From Acidobacteriota bacterium (GTDB lineage Bacteria > Acidobacteriota > Vicinamibacteria > Vicinamibacterales > UBA2999): 64,000 nt of DNA. The stretch is taken from NCBI GenBank assembly GCA_947465645.1, contig CANIBQ010000019.1, positions 5,093 through 69,092 of the forward strand, written 5' to 3'. The stretch's first letter is position 1, and each line of letters opens with the position of its first letter. The notes under the pieces are model-generated. The model was not told the DNA's origin and ran no database searches. It saw only the letters and a list, made by a program, of their open reading frames with translations. The position numbers and the translations under genes were made by a program. This document shows, in pieces, positions 44,025 to 52,373 of this stretch.

Positions 44025-44988
44025 GTTTCGCTCCGCCGGCCAGCAGGTAGAGCACCGCCATGCGGACGGCCACACCGTTGGCGACCTGGTCGAGAATCAC
44101 CGAGTAGGGGCCGTCGGCCACTTCCGACGAGATCTCGACGCCCCGGTTCATCGGCCCCGGGTGCATGATCATCACGTCGGGCTTGGCGCCCTCGAGCCGC
44201 GCCTCGGTCATCCCGAACACGTTGAAGTATTCGCGCAGCGACGGAAAGTACGCGCCTTCCATCCGCTCCAACTGGATGCGGAGCAGCATGACGACGTCGG
44301 CATCGCGCACCGCCGCATCCACGTCGCTGGTCGGGTGAACCCCGAACCGCGCGACGTCGGTCGGGATCAGCGTCGGCGGGCCGCACACCCACACGTTGGC
44401 CCCCATCTTCGTCAGCAGGTAGATGTTGGACCGCAGCACGCGGCTGTGCAGCAGGTCGCCGATGATGGCCACCTTCAGCCCGGCGAGCTGACCCTTGCGC
44501 TCGCGGATGGTGAAGGCGTCGAGCAGCGCCTGGGTGGGATGCTCGTGCATGCCGTCGCCGGCGTTGATGATCGCCGATCGGCAGATGCGCGACAGGAAGT
44601 GGCAGGCACCGGACGACGAATGGCGAAGCACGATCATGTCCGGGGACATCGCCTCGAGGTTGGCCGCCGTGTCGGCGAGCGTCTCACCCTTGACCACGCT
44701 CGACGAGGCCACGGCGATGTTGAGCGTGTCGGCGCTCAGGCGCTTCTCGGCAATCTCGAACGAGGTCCGCGTGCGCGTGCTCGCCTCGTAGAAGAGGTTG
44801 ATCACCGTCTTGCCGCGCAGCGCGGGCACCTTCTTGATCGGGCGCGAGCCGACCTCCTTCATCGCTTCGGCGGTGTCGAGGATCAGTGAAATTTCGCCGG
44901 GCGACAGGTCCGCGATGCCCAGCAGATCCTTCCGTTTCAGCGCCGTGACGGCCGGCGTCTGGTCGACGGGCGTCACCTGAGCGGTCAT
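44008..44988 (-). CDS. pyrB: Aspartate carbamoyltransferase, catalytic chain
   Basis: 326 residues from ATG 44988. Carbamoyl-phosphate motif '[19 protein letters not shown]', then '[20 protein letters not shown]', '[16 protein letters not shown]', '[20 protein letters not shown]' and the aspartate-binding '[18 protein letters not shown]'. First committed step of pyrimidine synthesis. No pyrI regulatory chain is present, so feedback control through PyrI is not expected. Start overlaps the pyrR stop by 4 nt (ATGA). Confidence 0.96.
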   Translation of the reverse strand: MTAQVTPVDQTPAVTALKRKDLLGIADLSPGEISLILDTAEAMKEVGSRPIKKVPALRGKTVINLFYEASTRTRTSFEIAEKRLSADTLNIAVASSSVVKGETLADTAANLEAMSPDMIVLRHSSSGACHFLSRICRSAIINAGDGMHEHPTQALLDAFTIRERKGQLAGLKVAIIGDLLHSRVLRSNIYLLTKMGANVWVCGPPTLIPTDVARFGVHPTSDVDAAVRDADVVMLLRIQLERMEGAYFPSLREYFNVFGMTEARLEGAKPDVMIMHPGPMNRGVEISSEVADGPYSVILDQVANGVAVRMAVLYLLAGGAKHEEAA

Positions 44989-45527
44989 TCGGCACCTCCC
45001 TGCAGGACGACTTCGTCCTCCCCGTCCGTCTCCTGGAGACGGACCTGCACGCTCTCCTCGAGAGCCGTCGGCAGATTCTTTCCCACGTAATCGGCCTTGA
45101 TCGGCAACTCGCGGTGGCCGCGGTCGACGAGGACGATCAGTTGAATGGCCTTGGGCCGCCCGAAGTCGATCAGCGCATCGAGCGCCGCACGCGTCGTCCG
45201 GCCGGTATAGAGCACGTCGTCGACGAGCAGGATCTTGTGGCCGTCGATCGAGAACGGAATCTCGGTGCGGCGCACCAGCGGCTGCGGCCCGACGGCGTGG
45301 CGCATCAGATCGTCACGGTAAAGCGTGATGTCGAGGGATCCGGTCGGAATCTCGTGGCCCGTAATCTCGAGCAGGCTGCGGGCCAGACGCCGCGCGATGT
45401 GCACCCCGCGCGTGCGGATGCCGACCAGCGCCAGATCTTCGACGCCTTTGTTTCGTTCGACGATTTCGTGGGCGATGCGGGTGAGGGTGCGGGAGATCCG
45501 CTCCGCATCCATGACGACGACGGACAT
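44985..45527 (-). CDS. pyrR: PyrR: uracil phosphoribosyltransferase / pyr regulator
   Basis: 180 residues from ATG 45527, with AGAGG five bases upstream; GTG 45533 is too near that site. PyrR motifs: '[20 protein letters not shown]', '[15 protein letters not shown]', '[20 protein letters not shown]', '[20 protein letters not shown]' (PRPP site) and '[20 protein letters not shown]'. In Bacilli it binds the pyr leader RNA; here no pyr attenuator could be seen in the 60-nt divergent region. The enzyme activity may be its main role. First gene of the minus-strand pyr operon. Confidence 0.93.
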   Translation of the reverse strand: MSVVVMDAERISRTLTRIAHEIVERNKGVEDLALVGIRTRGVHIARRLARSLLEITGHEIPTGSLDITLYRDDLMRHAVGPQPLVRRTEIPFSIDGHKILLVDDVLYTGRTTRAALDALIDFGRPKAIQLIVLVDRGHRELPIKADYVGKNLPTALEESVQVRLQETDGEDEVVLQGGAE

Positions 45528-45587
45528 GTTCACCTCTTTGCGGCCTCACAGGGCGCGCAGTTAAAGAGTCGGAAAGGATTATAGCGC

Positions 45588-46691
45588 GTGGTACGCTTTC
45601 GTGGATTGAGCTTCTACCACTGGGCCGTCCGGCCCGCGCTCTTCTCGCTCGATCCCGAGCGCGCCCACGAGCTGACGATGTCGGCGCTGCGGCAGCCGTT
45701 GCTGCTGAAGGCGCTTCGGTCGGCGGTCGGTCTTCCAGACAACGCACGCCTGCGGCAACGCGTGATGGGCCTTCCGTTCGAGAATCCCCTGGGGCTTGCC
45801 GCGGGGCTCGACAAACAGGGAACGGCGCTCGCGGCGTGGGCGGCGCTCGGTTTCGGGCATGCCGAGATTGGCACCGTGACGCCGGAGTTCCAGCCGGGCA
45901 ACCCCCGGCCGCGGATCTTCCGCCTCCCCGCGGACGCGGCGCTCATCAACCGCCTCGGGTTCAACAGCGCGGGCGCGGCGCAGGTGGCGAAGAACCTCGC
46001 GGCGGCTTCCGCCCGCGGAATGCTGGTGGGCGTGAACGTCGGCAAGAACAAGCTGACCCCGATCGCGCAGGCGGTGGACGATTACATCCGGGCGGTCGAG
46101 GCGCTTCATCCCTATGCCGACTACTTCACCGTGAACGTCAGCTCGCCAAACACCGAAGGATTGCGCTCGCTGCAGGAAGCCGCCACGCTGCGATCGCTTG
46201 TCGAGCAGGTCGTCGCCCACGTGCGCTCGGTGGCTGGTAACCGCACGATTCCGGTGCTCGCGAAGTTTTCACCGGACTCTCCGCTGCCGGATCTGCTGGC
46301 CTCGGTCGACGCGGCGCTCGAGGCGGGCGCGTCCGGCGTGATTGCGACAAACACGACGGTCGCGCGGGACGGCCTGGCATCGCCCGCGACGTTGACGGCC
46401 GAGGCCGGCGGGCTCAGTGGCGCACCCCTGCGAGTGGCGGCCAATCGCACCTGCCAGCAGTTGTTCAAGCACATCGGACGAAAGGTGCCGATCATCGGCG
46501 TGGGGGGAATCTTTACCGCGGATCACGCCTATGAGCGCATCCGCTCGGGCGCCACGTTGGTGCAGATGTATACGGGCCTGATGTACGAAGGGCCGGGCGC
46601 TCCGGCGCGGATCCTGCGAGGGCTGGCAGCCCGGCTGGAGCGCGACGGGTTTGGCAGCGTGAGCGAAGCCATTGGAGTGGATGTGCGATGA
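45588..46691 (+). CDS. pyrD: Dihydroorotate dehydrogenase, quinone-dependent (class 2)
   Basis: 367 residues from GTG 45588. The N-terminal extension 'FYHWAVRPALFSLDPERAHE' is the membrane-associating part of class 2 enzymes. FMN barrel: 'NPLGLAAGLDKQGTALAAW', 'EIGTVTPEFQPGNPRPRIFR', 'LINRLGFNSAG', 'FTVNVSSPNTEGLRSLQ' with the catalytic Ser, 'VLAKFSPD', 'GVIATNTTVAR' and 'IIGVGGIFTADHAYERIRSG'. Oxidises dihydroorotate and feeds quinone in the inner membrane. Divergent from pyrR across 60 nt. Confidence 0.96.
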   Translation: MVRFRGLSFYHWAVRPALFSLDPERAHELTMSALRQPLLLKALRSAVGLPDNARLRQRVMGLPFENPLGLAAGLDKQGTALAAWAALGFGHAEIGTVTPEFQPGNPRPRIFRLPADAALINRLGFNSAGAAQVAKNLAAASARGMLVGVNVGKNKLTPIAQAVDDYIRAVEALHPYADYFTVNVSSPNTEGLRSLQEAATLRSLVEQVVAHVRSVAGNRTIPVLAKFSPDSPLPDLLASVDAALEAGASGVIATNTTVARDGLASPATLTAEAGGLSGAPLRVAANRTCQQLFKHIGRKVPIIGVGGIFTADHAYERIRSGATLVQMYTGLMYEGPGAPARILRGLAARLERDGFGSVSEAIGVDVR

Positions 46692-47425
46692 GAGGCGTGG
46701 TGTCGGCGATGGATAAACTGCTCGTCGCGCTCGACGTCGAGAGCGGGGCGCGTGCTCTGGAACTCGTGTCGGAGCTGCGTTCCGTGGTCGGAGGATTCAA
46801 GGTGGGAAGCCGCCTGTTCACCCTCGAAGGACCCCTACTCGTTCGAACGATCGTCGAGTCGGGCGCCCGCGTGTTCCTCGACCTCAAGTTCCATGACATC
46901 CCGAACACCGTGGCGCAGGCGGTCGATTCGGCGGTGCAGAGCGGTGCGTGGATGATCAACGTCCACGCGTCGGGCGGCATTCCCATGATGCAGGCCGCCG
47001 GCGATGCCGGCCGCAGCGCCGCGGCGCGCCTCGGCCGGCCGGCTCCGCTGCTGATTGCCGTGACCGTGCTCACGAGCATGGACGAGGAAACCCTGCGCGA
47101 GGTGGGCGTGCAGCGTCCCCTTCGGGAACACGTGATGGCGTTGGCGCGGATGACGCAGCAAGCGGGGCTCGACGGCGTGGTGGCCTCGCCGCAGGAAACG
47201 GCGGCGATCCGCGCGGCGTGCGGCCGTGAGTTCGCGATCGTCACGCCCGGCATTCGCGGAGCGTCCGCGGGCACGGAGCGGAACGATCAATCGAGGACCA
47301 TGGGGCCGGCGGAAGCCGTAGAGGCAGGCGCCAGCTACATCGTGGTGGGACGGCCGATTATCGCCGCGACCGATCCTCGCCAGGCGGCGGAGTCGATCGC
47401 GGCGGAATTGAATCGGGCCGGCTAA
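46688..47425 (+). CDS. pyrF: Orotidine 5'-phosphate decarboxylase
   Basis: 245 residues from ATG 46688, overlapping the pyrD stop by 4 nt. A second ATG at 46709 (MDKLLVALDVES) is where homology starts. Active-site motif 'VFLDLKFHDIPNTVAQAVDS' has the Asp-Lys-Asp set. Phosphate gripper region 'FAIVTPGIRGAS' and 'ASYIVVGRPIIAATDPRQAA'. Converts OMP to UMP. The TAA stop lies in the loop of the terminator hairpin. Confidence 0.95.
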   Translation: MRGVVSAMDKLLVALDVESGARALELVSELRSVVGGFKVGSRLFTLEGPLLVRTIVESGARVFLDLKFHDIPNTVAQAVDSAVQSGAWMINVHASGGIPMMQAAGDAGRSAAARLGRPAPLLIAVTVLTSMDEETLREVGVQRPLREHVMALARMTQQAGLDGVVASPQETAAIRAACGREFAIVTPGIRGASAGTERNDQSRTMGPAEAVEAGASYIVVGRPIIAATDPRQAAESIAAELNRAG

Positions 47426-47440
47426 AGCCGGCCCTTCTTA
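47415..47440. terminator. Bidirectional terminator between pyrF and pal
   Basis: Stem GGGCCGGC (47415-47422), loop TAAA (47423-47426, containing the pyrF stop), stem GCCGGCCC (47427-47434), then TTCTTA. It sits between converging genes; the pal stop is within a few bases. The core CCGGCTAAAGCCGG is the same as in the dispersed hairpins at ~31885. Confidence 0.75.
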
Positions 47441-48022
47441 TTTCGCGGTAAAGACCGGGTGCCCGCGGCGGTTGCGCTGCCAGCAGGTCTCGGTCTCTTC
47501 CGTGCACGCCGGGCTCTCTTCGCCCCGACTGACGGCGAGAATCCGATCGGCCGCGACACCGAGGCCGACCATGTAATCCCTGACCGAGGCCGCGCGCCGT
47601 TCGCCGAGTGACAGGTTGTACTCGTTGGTGCCGCGCGAATCCGCGTGCCCTTCGACGGTGATCCGTGTCGACGGCCAGCGGCGCAGGTAGTCGGCGTTCC
47701 TCTGCAGGATCGGCCGGGCGTCGTCGCGGACCGTCGACATGTCGTAGTCGAAGAACACGTCGGCGAGCGGCATCTCCGCATTCAACTGGTCGAGCGTCTT
47801 GCGCGCGAACAGCTGGTCCTCCGTCAGCGGCGCGGGCGGCGGCGCTGGTGCAGGCGGCGGCGGCGGTGGTGGCGGCGGCGGTGGCGGTGGCGCAGCAGCC
47901 GGAGGCGGTGGTGCCGGCGGCGGCGGAGCGGGCGGCGGCACCTTCTTGGCGCAACCCGACACGACGATCACCAACAGCAGCGCGATAGCGGCGGAATACG
48001 ACACGCAGCGGCGCAGTTTCAT
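47438..48022 (-). CDS. pal: Peptidoglycan-associated lipoprotein (OmpA-like)
   Basis: 194 residues from ATG 48022. Lipobox 'LVIVVSGCAKK' makes Cys24 the lipidated residue. Residues ~29-70 are an almost pure Pro/Ala linker. Residues ~85-190 are the OmpA/Pal peptidoglycan-binding domain: 'DVFFDYDMSTVRDDARPILQ', 'ITVEGHADSRGTNEYNLSLG', 'RRAASVRDYMVGLGV' with the DAP-binding Asp and Arg. Anchored in the outer membrane, it binds peptidoglycan. No tol genes are adjacent. Confidence 0.9.
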   Translation of the reverse strand: MKLRRCVSYSAAIALLLVIVVSGCAKKVPPPAPPPPAPPPPAAAPPPPPPPPPPPPPAPAPPPAPLTEDQLFARKTLDQLNAEMPLADVFFDYDMSTVRDDARPILQRNADYLRRWPSTRITVEGHADSRGTNEYNLSLGERRAASVRDYMVGLGVAADRILAVSRGEESPACTEETETCWQRNRRGHPVFTAK

Positions 48023-48099
48023 CAGCGGAATCTCCTGCGTTCTATTGCGTTTTTGACAAGAACCGATGCGAGCTTACCGTCCGGATCGCCGCGTGTCAA

Positions 48100-50340
48100 T
48101 CAATCAGCGACCGGATGCACGTCCCATGCGAACACGCGGAGCCCAAGATGGCGCTCGTCAGCCGTCCCTTCAGCCGCTCCCGGCACGTACACGCGGTCGG
48201 TTTCGACGGCGATCGCGCCCAGGCCGCGCGCCACGTCCTCGGCCGGAACGGTGACGCTCCAGTCGAAATCGGCGGCTGGCCGGAGCTCGCCGATGACGCG
48301 CCCGCCCGCCGTCAGCCGCACCCTGGGTGGAGCGTCGAAGTACTTCAGAGGATCTTCGCCGCGGAGCGTGACGCGAACGGCTTGCGGTGGCCCCTTTGTC
48401 TGAATCACGGATCGCTCGCTCGTCCATCGCCAGCGCCGGCCGGTTGGAAAATCGTACTCCTCCTCGTGCCATCCCTCGTCGAGACCGTAGACCATTTGCT
48501 GGGCAGGCTGGATGTCGAACTGACGCACGGCGACCGCCGCGCGACGGTCGCCGGTCCCGGCCGCACGCGACGCGATCGTCAGCCGTGCGTAGGCCCCGTT
48601 TCCCGACTCGATGCCCTCGGGCAGGTCCAGAAAGCGTAGAAAGTTTCGTTGATCAACCGTCAGGGTCCAGCGGTCCCGAACCTGCCCCTCGACGGCGAGC
48701 TCGAATACGGCCGCCGGGTCACCGGGGTCGCCGAGGTGACGCCCGCCGATGACGAGGTGCATCGGTCCGGGCCGGCGCCGCACCCACGCTTCGATGGGCC
48801 GATGATCGGGCCCCGTGGCCGTCGCGCGCGCGAGCCCACCGGTCTCCGCGGTGAGCGACCAGCCCTGTCCGGCAAACCATCCGGGCCGCTCGAAGCGATA
48901 CCAGTCCACCCCCATTGGCCTCGTGCCACTGAGCTCGGGGTGGTTCGCCACGCTCCAGCGATAGCGGACGACGTCTCGGCGGCTCTGCGGATCGATGAGG
49001 GCCAGGTCGGTGCGCCGCGCATCGGCCAGAAACCAGACCGGTCCGGTACCGCCGCCGGTCCAGTAGTCGACGAGCGCCAACCACTCGAACTGCCGGCGCG
49101 GTTCGATCACCGGGAGACCCCCGTTGTCCGCCTGCACCGCCCGCCAGATGGCGAAGTGGGAAAACACCGCCGCGGGCCTCATCGATTCGCCCTGCTGCGC
49201 CGCGTCGGCGATGGCGCGGAACGTTGGGTGCGCTTCGCCGCCGTACGCGACGCCTCCCGGCACAGCGACGATCAGCGAAGCGGCCATCAGCGGGACGGCC
49301 ATCAGGGGTGCGAAGCGCCCCGCGATCGCGATGCCGCGAACGGCGAGGAACGCGACCATGGGAATCGTCGGCAACGCGTACCTCACGAAGACCGTCTCCT
49401 GGAACAACAGATGGAACAGGGCGTACGGAGCGAAGGCGAGGAGCAGAAGCAGCAGTACGCGCGGTTCGCGCGCCAGCAGGACCAGCCCGCCGGCTACCGC
49501 GGCGGCCGCCACGGCCACCGACAACGGAATCGACGCCCAGGGCAGCACGAACGTTTCGTAGAGCGCGAACGCGAGCCGCCGCGGCGTGGGGTTCAGCCAC
49601 ACCATGTTGACCCAGGCGAAGTCCTCGTCAGCCTGGGTTCCGAGCGCCTGCAGGTAGCCGTCGATCCCGCCGCTCATCACGAGCAGAGGAACCGCCCAGG
49701 CGACGACCCCAGCCGCGAGCGCCGCGACCGGCCGCGTCGCGAGCCACGCGACGCCGGCACGGCGCTGTTCGACGAGCGCCAGCGCCAGCAGCGGCATCGT
49801 CAGCCACATCGTCTGCGCTCGCATGCCGAGCGCCAGGCCGGCCAGGCAGGCGCCAAGCGCGAGGTGCCTCCGTTGGCGCCTGCCGCTGAGGATCAACGCC
49901 TGGGCCGCGAGCGCGAGCGCAAGCCCCGGCATGTCGCTCATCGGACGCAGGCCGGAGATCCAGAACACGGGCGCGGCAGCGGCAAGCGCAGTGGCCCCGC
50001 CTGCGCCAAGGCTTCGGCCCGGCAAGCCCCCCTCGCGATCGAGCGCGCGAAAGACATGAAACAGCGCGACGATCGCCACCGCTCCGCCGACCGCGGACCA
50101 CAGCGCGAGCGCCGTGGCCTCCGCCACCGTTTGGGTCAGCGTCGGCCAGATGCCGGAAATCAGGAAGAGCGAAACACGCCCGAGCGCGATGTAGACAGGA
50201 TAACCAGGTGGATGTGGCTGGTGGCGACCCGGATCGAAGTCACGAAGTCCGAGGGCGAAGTTGATCGAATCGACGTCTTCGAGGTTGGGGGCGAGAAACG
50301 GGAGGTGAAGGATCAGGTACCCGGCGGCAATCACCCACAC
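48100..50340 (-). CDS. GT39-like polytopic membrane protein with C-terminal beta region
   Basis: About 746 residues from GTG 50340. The frame continues upstream to 50445, but those residues are encoded by a large inverted repeat. Residues ~1-395 have ten or more membrane helices. The start 'LEDVDSINFALGLRDFDPGR' followed by 'HQPHPPGYPVYIALGRV' is the lumenal Asp and PHPPGYP pattern of dolichyl/polyprenyl-phosphate-dependent (GT39/DUF2723-like) glycosyltransferases. Residues ~400-746 look soluble and beta-rich, with no recognised domain. Possibly transfers a sugar from a lipid carrier in the periplasm. A dispersed-repeat copy (50003-50028) lies within it, encoding GGLPGRSLGAG. Confidence 0.78.
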   Translation of the reverse strand: MWVIAAGYLILHLPFLAPNLEDVDSINFALGLRDFDPGRHQPHPPGYPVYIALGRVSLFLISGIWPTLTQTVAEATALALWSAVGGAVAIVALFHVFRALDREGGLPGRSLGAGGATALAAAAPVFWISGLRPMSDMPGLALALAAQALILSGRRQRRHLALGACLAGLALGMRAQTMWLTMPLLALALVEQRRAGVAWLATRPVAALAAGVVAWAVPLLVMSGGIDGYLQALGTQADEDFAWVNMVWLNPTPRRLAFALYETFVLPWASIPLSVAVAAAAVAGGLVLLAREPRVLLLLLLAFAPYALFHLLFQETVFVRYALPTIPMVAFLAVRGIAIAGRFAPLMAVPLMAASLIVAVPGGVAYGGEAHPTFRAIADAAQQGESMRPAAVFSHFAIWRAVQADNGGLPVIEPRRQFEWLALVDYWTGGGTGPVWFLADARRTDLALIDPQSRRDVVRYRWSVANHPELSGTRPMGVDWYRFERPGWFAGQGWSLTAETGGLARATATGPDHRPIEAWVRRRPGPMHLVIGGRHLGDPGDPAAVFELAVEGQVRDRWTLTVDQRNFLRFLDLPEGIESGNGAYARLTIASRAAGTGDRRAAVAVRQFDIQPAQQMVYGLDEGWHEEEYDFPTGRRWRWTSERSVIQTKGPPQAVRVTLRGEDPLKYFDAPPRVRLTAGGRVIGELRPAADFDWSVTVPAEDVARGLGAIAVETDRVYVPGAAEGTADERHLGLRVFAWDVHPVAD
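50003..50028. repeat. Dispersed repeat copy inside the GT39-like gene
   Basis: GCGCCAAGGCTTCGGCCCGG then CAAGCC aligns with the copy at 30729-30753 (CCGCTAAAGCTACGGCGGGC, CAAGCC) with few differences. It is read through in frame and adds a Gly-rich cytoplasmic loop. Confidence 0.5.
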
Positions 50341-50341
50341 A

Positions 50342-50405
50342 GGCCACAGAGACACAGAGTCACAGAGAAGGCCTTTTGGCTCTGTGACTCTGTGTCTCTG
50401 TGGCC
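50342..50405. repeat. 26-bp perfect inverted repeat between GT39-like gene and larE
   Basis: Arms 50342-50367 and 50380-50405 are perfectly complementary, with a 12-nt loop (AAGGCCTTTTGG). The arm is made of CACAGAG/GACACAGAG units. It lies directly before the proposed GTG of the GT39-like gene and 12 nt after the larE stop, so it may terminate larE transcription. Confidence 0.85.
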
Positions 50406-50416
50406 CGTCGGGAGTA

Positions 50417-51295
50417 TCAGGCCGGGTGGAGGACGACACCTTCATTCAGGCTGCCCATCCTATACCCCTGCAAGTCGATCGTGACGTGCGCGTATCCGAT
50501 CGCACGGAGCTCGCGCACGATCCGATCGCGGACGTCTGGCTCGAGCGCGCGCGCCAATTCGTCCCGACCGATCTCGAGACGCGCCAGTGCCTGCCCCGCC
50601 GAAGCCGGTGCCTGCCGCGCCGAAGCCTCCGGCGCAGGCGGGTCGTGATGCCGCACGCGGCAGATGCGGAAGCCGAGGCCTCGCAGCACGACCTCTGCGC
50701 GCTCGATCATCTGCAGCTTCTCACTGGTGACTTCGGCGTTGTACGGAATGCGCGACGACAGGCACGCCGACGCCGGCTCGTCCCAGGTGGGCAGGCCGGC
50801 CAGCCGCGACAGCTCGCGAATATCGGCTTTTGTCAGGTCTGCCTCGTCGAGTGGACTTCGCACGCCGAATTCCCGGGCGGCCGCGCGCCCAGGGCGGTAG
50901 TCCGCGCGGTCATCCGCGTTGCTGCCGTCGACGATCACCCCGAACCCCCGCTCGGACGCGAGCTGCGAGAGCGAGGTGTAGAGCTCCTGCTTGCAGAAGT
51001 AGCAGCGATTCACGGGATTCGCCCGGTACTCGGGGCGCTCCATCTCCGCGGTCGCGATGATCTCGTGGTGCAGCTGAAACTCGCGCGCGATCCGCAGCGC
51101 GAGCTGTCGATGATGGTCTGGATAACTGGGGCTGTCGGCCGTCACGCACAGCGCCGAGGCGCCGAGAACCTGCGTGGCCGCCCAGCCGAGATAGGCACTG
51201 TCAACGCCGCCACTGAAGGCGACGATGACGGAATCAAACGAGGCGAGCAGATTCGTCAGCCGGCGCTCGCGGGTCTCGAGTGGCATGTCCCTCAC
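50417..51295 (-). CDS. larE: ATP-dependent sacrificial sulfur transferase LarE
   Basis: 292 residues from GTG 51295 (ATG 51286 is an alternative). PP-loop 'FDSVIVAFSGGVDSAYLGWA' for ATP, 'VTADSPSYPDHHRQLALRIA', 'NPVNRCYFCKQELYTSL', 'DGSNADDRADYRPGRAAARE' and 'EPASACLSSRIPYNAEVT', whose Cys is the likely sulfur donor. LarE adenylates and sulfurates the dinucleotide precursor of the nickel-pincer cofactor of lactate racemase. No larA/B/C is nearby. The segment EASARQAPASAGQA (two 7-residue units) is encoded by a 21-bp tandem repeat and looks inserted. It begins 4 nt after a LysW-like gene. Confidence 0.9.
   Translation of the reverse strand: MRDMPLETRERRLTNLLASFDSVIVAFSGGVDSAYLGWAATQVLGASALCVTADSPSYPDHHRQLALRIAREFQLHHEIIATAEMERPEYRANPVNRCYFCKQELYTSLSQLASERGFGVIVDGSNADDRADYRPGRAAAREFGVRSPLDEADLTKADIRELSRLAGLPTWDEPASACLSSRIPYNAEVTSEKLQMIERAEVVLRGLGFRICRVRHHDPPAPEASARQAPASAGQALARLEIGRDELARALEPDVRDRIVRELRAIGYAHVTIDLQGYRMGSLNEGVVLHPA
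50587..50628. repeat. Two 21-bp tandem units within larE
   Basis: GTGCCTGCC(C/G)CGCCGAAGCC(G/T) occurs twice in a row (50587-50607, 50608-50628), read in frame as 7-residue units. The second unit contains the 16-mer found beside tRNA-Glu at 8785-8800. Confidence 0.7.
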
Positions 51296-51298
51296 GAA

Positions 51299-51541
51299 TC
51301 AGTCGTCGACGGTTTCTTCCTCCTCGTCGTCGTCATCATCGTCGTCGTCTTCTTCCTCTTTTTCTTCCTCGTCATCGGCGTCGTCGTCATCGTCGAGGTC
51401 GTCGTCATCGTCGGCGACTTCGACTTCGTCGGCGCCTGACACCACGAGATTCTTGCCGCATTCCGGACAACTTACGCTGTCACCTTCCTCGAAATCCGAG
51501 GTATCAATCTCGTCGAATTCGCACTCGGGGCAAGTCGCCAT
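51299..51541 (-). CDS. LysW-like zinc-ribbon protein with poly-acidic tail
   Basis: 80 residues from ATG 51541, with GGAG six bases upstream. Residues 1-32 have two Cys-x2-Cys pairs (ATCPECEFDEID and VSCPECGKNL), a zinc ribbon of the LysW type, whose members are amino-group carrier proteins with acidic surfaces. Residues ~45-80 are almost only Asp and Glu, ending VDD rather than the EDWGE tail on which LysW carries its substrate, so carrier function is doubtful. It lies four bases before larE in the same direction. It may be a scaffold, metal buffer or substrate carrier for LarE; this is inference. Confidence 0.75.
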   Translation of the reverse strand: MATCPECEFDEIDTSDFEEGDSVSCPECGKNLVVSGADEVEVADDDDDLDDDDDADDEEEKEEEDDDDDDDDEEEETVDD

Positions 51542-51648
51542 GGTGACTCCATGCGGCGTCGGCCGCAAAGGTCGAATTATATCGAGATTTGCGCGATTCC
51601 TGCAATGAAGCCTAAGGTCAATTGCCCGCTCTCCCGATACAACCGGCG

Positions 51649-52371
51649 ATGCCCGTCACCGCACCGGCCGCCGCGAAAACCATCCTCGTGGCTGACGACA
51701 CGGCTTTCGTGCGCGACCGGTTCAAGGCTGCGCTCGAGGCAGCGGGACATCGCGCCGCTACCGCGGGGAACAGCGCCGAGCTGGTGGCGCAGGTGCGCGC
51801 GGACGCTCCGGGAATTGACTTGCTGGTAATTGATCTGCGGTTACCGCAGGGCCGGGGCGTCGACCTCGTGCGTTCGCTCCGCAAGATCGACCGGTTTCAT
51901 GCACCGGTCGTCATCTTCAGCGGCACCATCGCCAGCGCCGAGGAGGTCCGCGAGCTGGCGACGCTCGGGGTGGCCGGGTACGTCAACGAGTACACGGCGG
52001 CGCAGCATATCGTGCCGTCACTATCTCCCCACCTGTTCCCGGATCAGAACAATCGCCGATCGAGCCCCCGCGCGGTGGTGGCGGTCTCGGTGTCGTATCG
52101 CTTTGGCAACACCATCGCGGCCGCGCTCACGCTGAACGTCAGCCGCGGCGGCATGGCCGTCCGGACGACCAGCGCCCTCGAACCGGGGACGACCGTCCGG
52201 GTCCGCTTCCGGCTCCCCGGCGCCCGGAAGGACATCGATGCGGATGCCAGGGTGGCATGGACCGAGCGCCGGGTGGGGATGGGCCTGGAATTCACCCGGA
52301 TCGACCCCGAGGACCAGGCGATCATCAACGAATTCGTCCAATCCCACTTCTTTTCCAACAGAAAAGCGTAA
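51649..52371 (+). CDS. Receiver-PilZ two-domain protein
   Basis: 240 residues from ATG 51649 (TTG 51622 is an alternative). The receiver domain (~10-130) has the acidic pair 'VADDTAF', phosphorylatable Asp62 in 'LLVIDLRLPQGRG', and Ser in 'VIFSGTIAS'. The usual Lys is replaced in 'AGYVNEYTAA', so phosphorylation is uncertain. The PilZ domain (~140-235) has the c-di-GMP motif RxxxR ('NRRSSPRAVV') and 'LNVSRGGMAV', matching (D/N)xSxxG. It probably couples phospho-signals with c-di-GMP. Same strand as the protease-kinase pair downstream. Confidence 0.85.
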   Translation: MPVTAPAAAKTILVADDTAFVRDRFKAALEAAGHRAATAGNSAELVAQVRADAPGIDLLVIDLRLPQGRGVDLVRSLRKIDRFHAPVVIFSGTIASAEEVRELATLGVAGYVNEYTAAQHIVPSLSPHLFPDQNNRRSSPRAVVAVSVSYRFGNTIAAALTLNVSRGGMAVRTTSALEPGTTVRVRFRLPGARKDIDADARVAWTERRVGMGLEFTRIDPEDQAIINEFVQSHFFSNRKA

Positions 52372-52373
52372 AA

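Noticed and set aside
45528..45587. PyrR-binding attenuator between pyrR and pyrD
   Set aside because: The gap is only 60 nt and shows no anti-terminator/terminator pair on either strand.
47805..47945. GGC/GGT-rich repeat that could be taken for a structural or mobile element
   Set aside because: It is the codon pattern of the proline-rich linker of Pal; low complexity explains it.
48649..50484. Long open frame on the strand opposite the GT39-like gene (611 codons)
   Set aside because: Arg/Pro/Gly-rich composition and no recognisable motifs; typical antisense frame of high-GC coding DNA. The minus-strand frame has coherent membrane helices.
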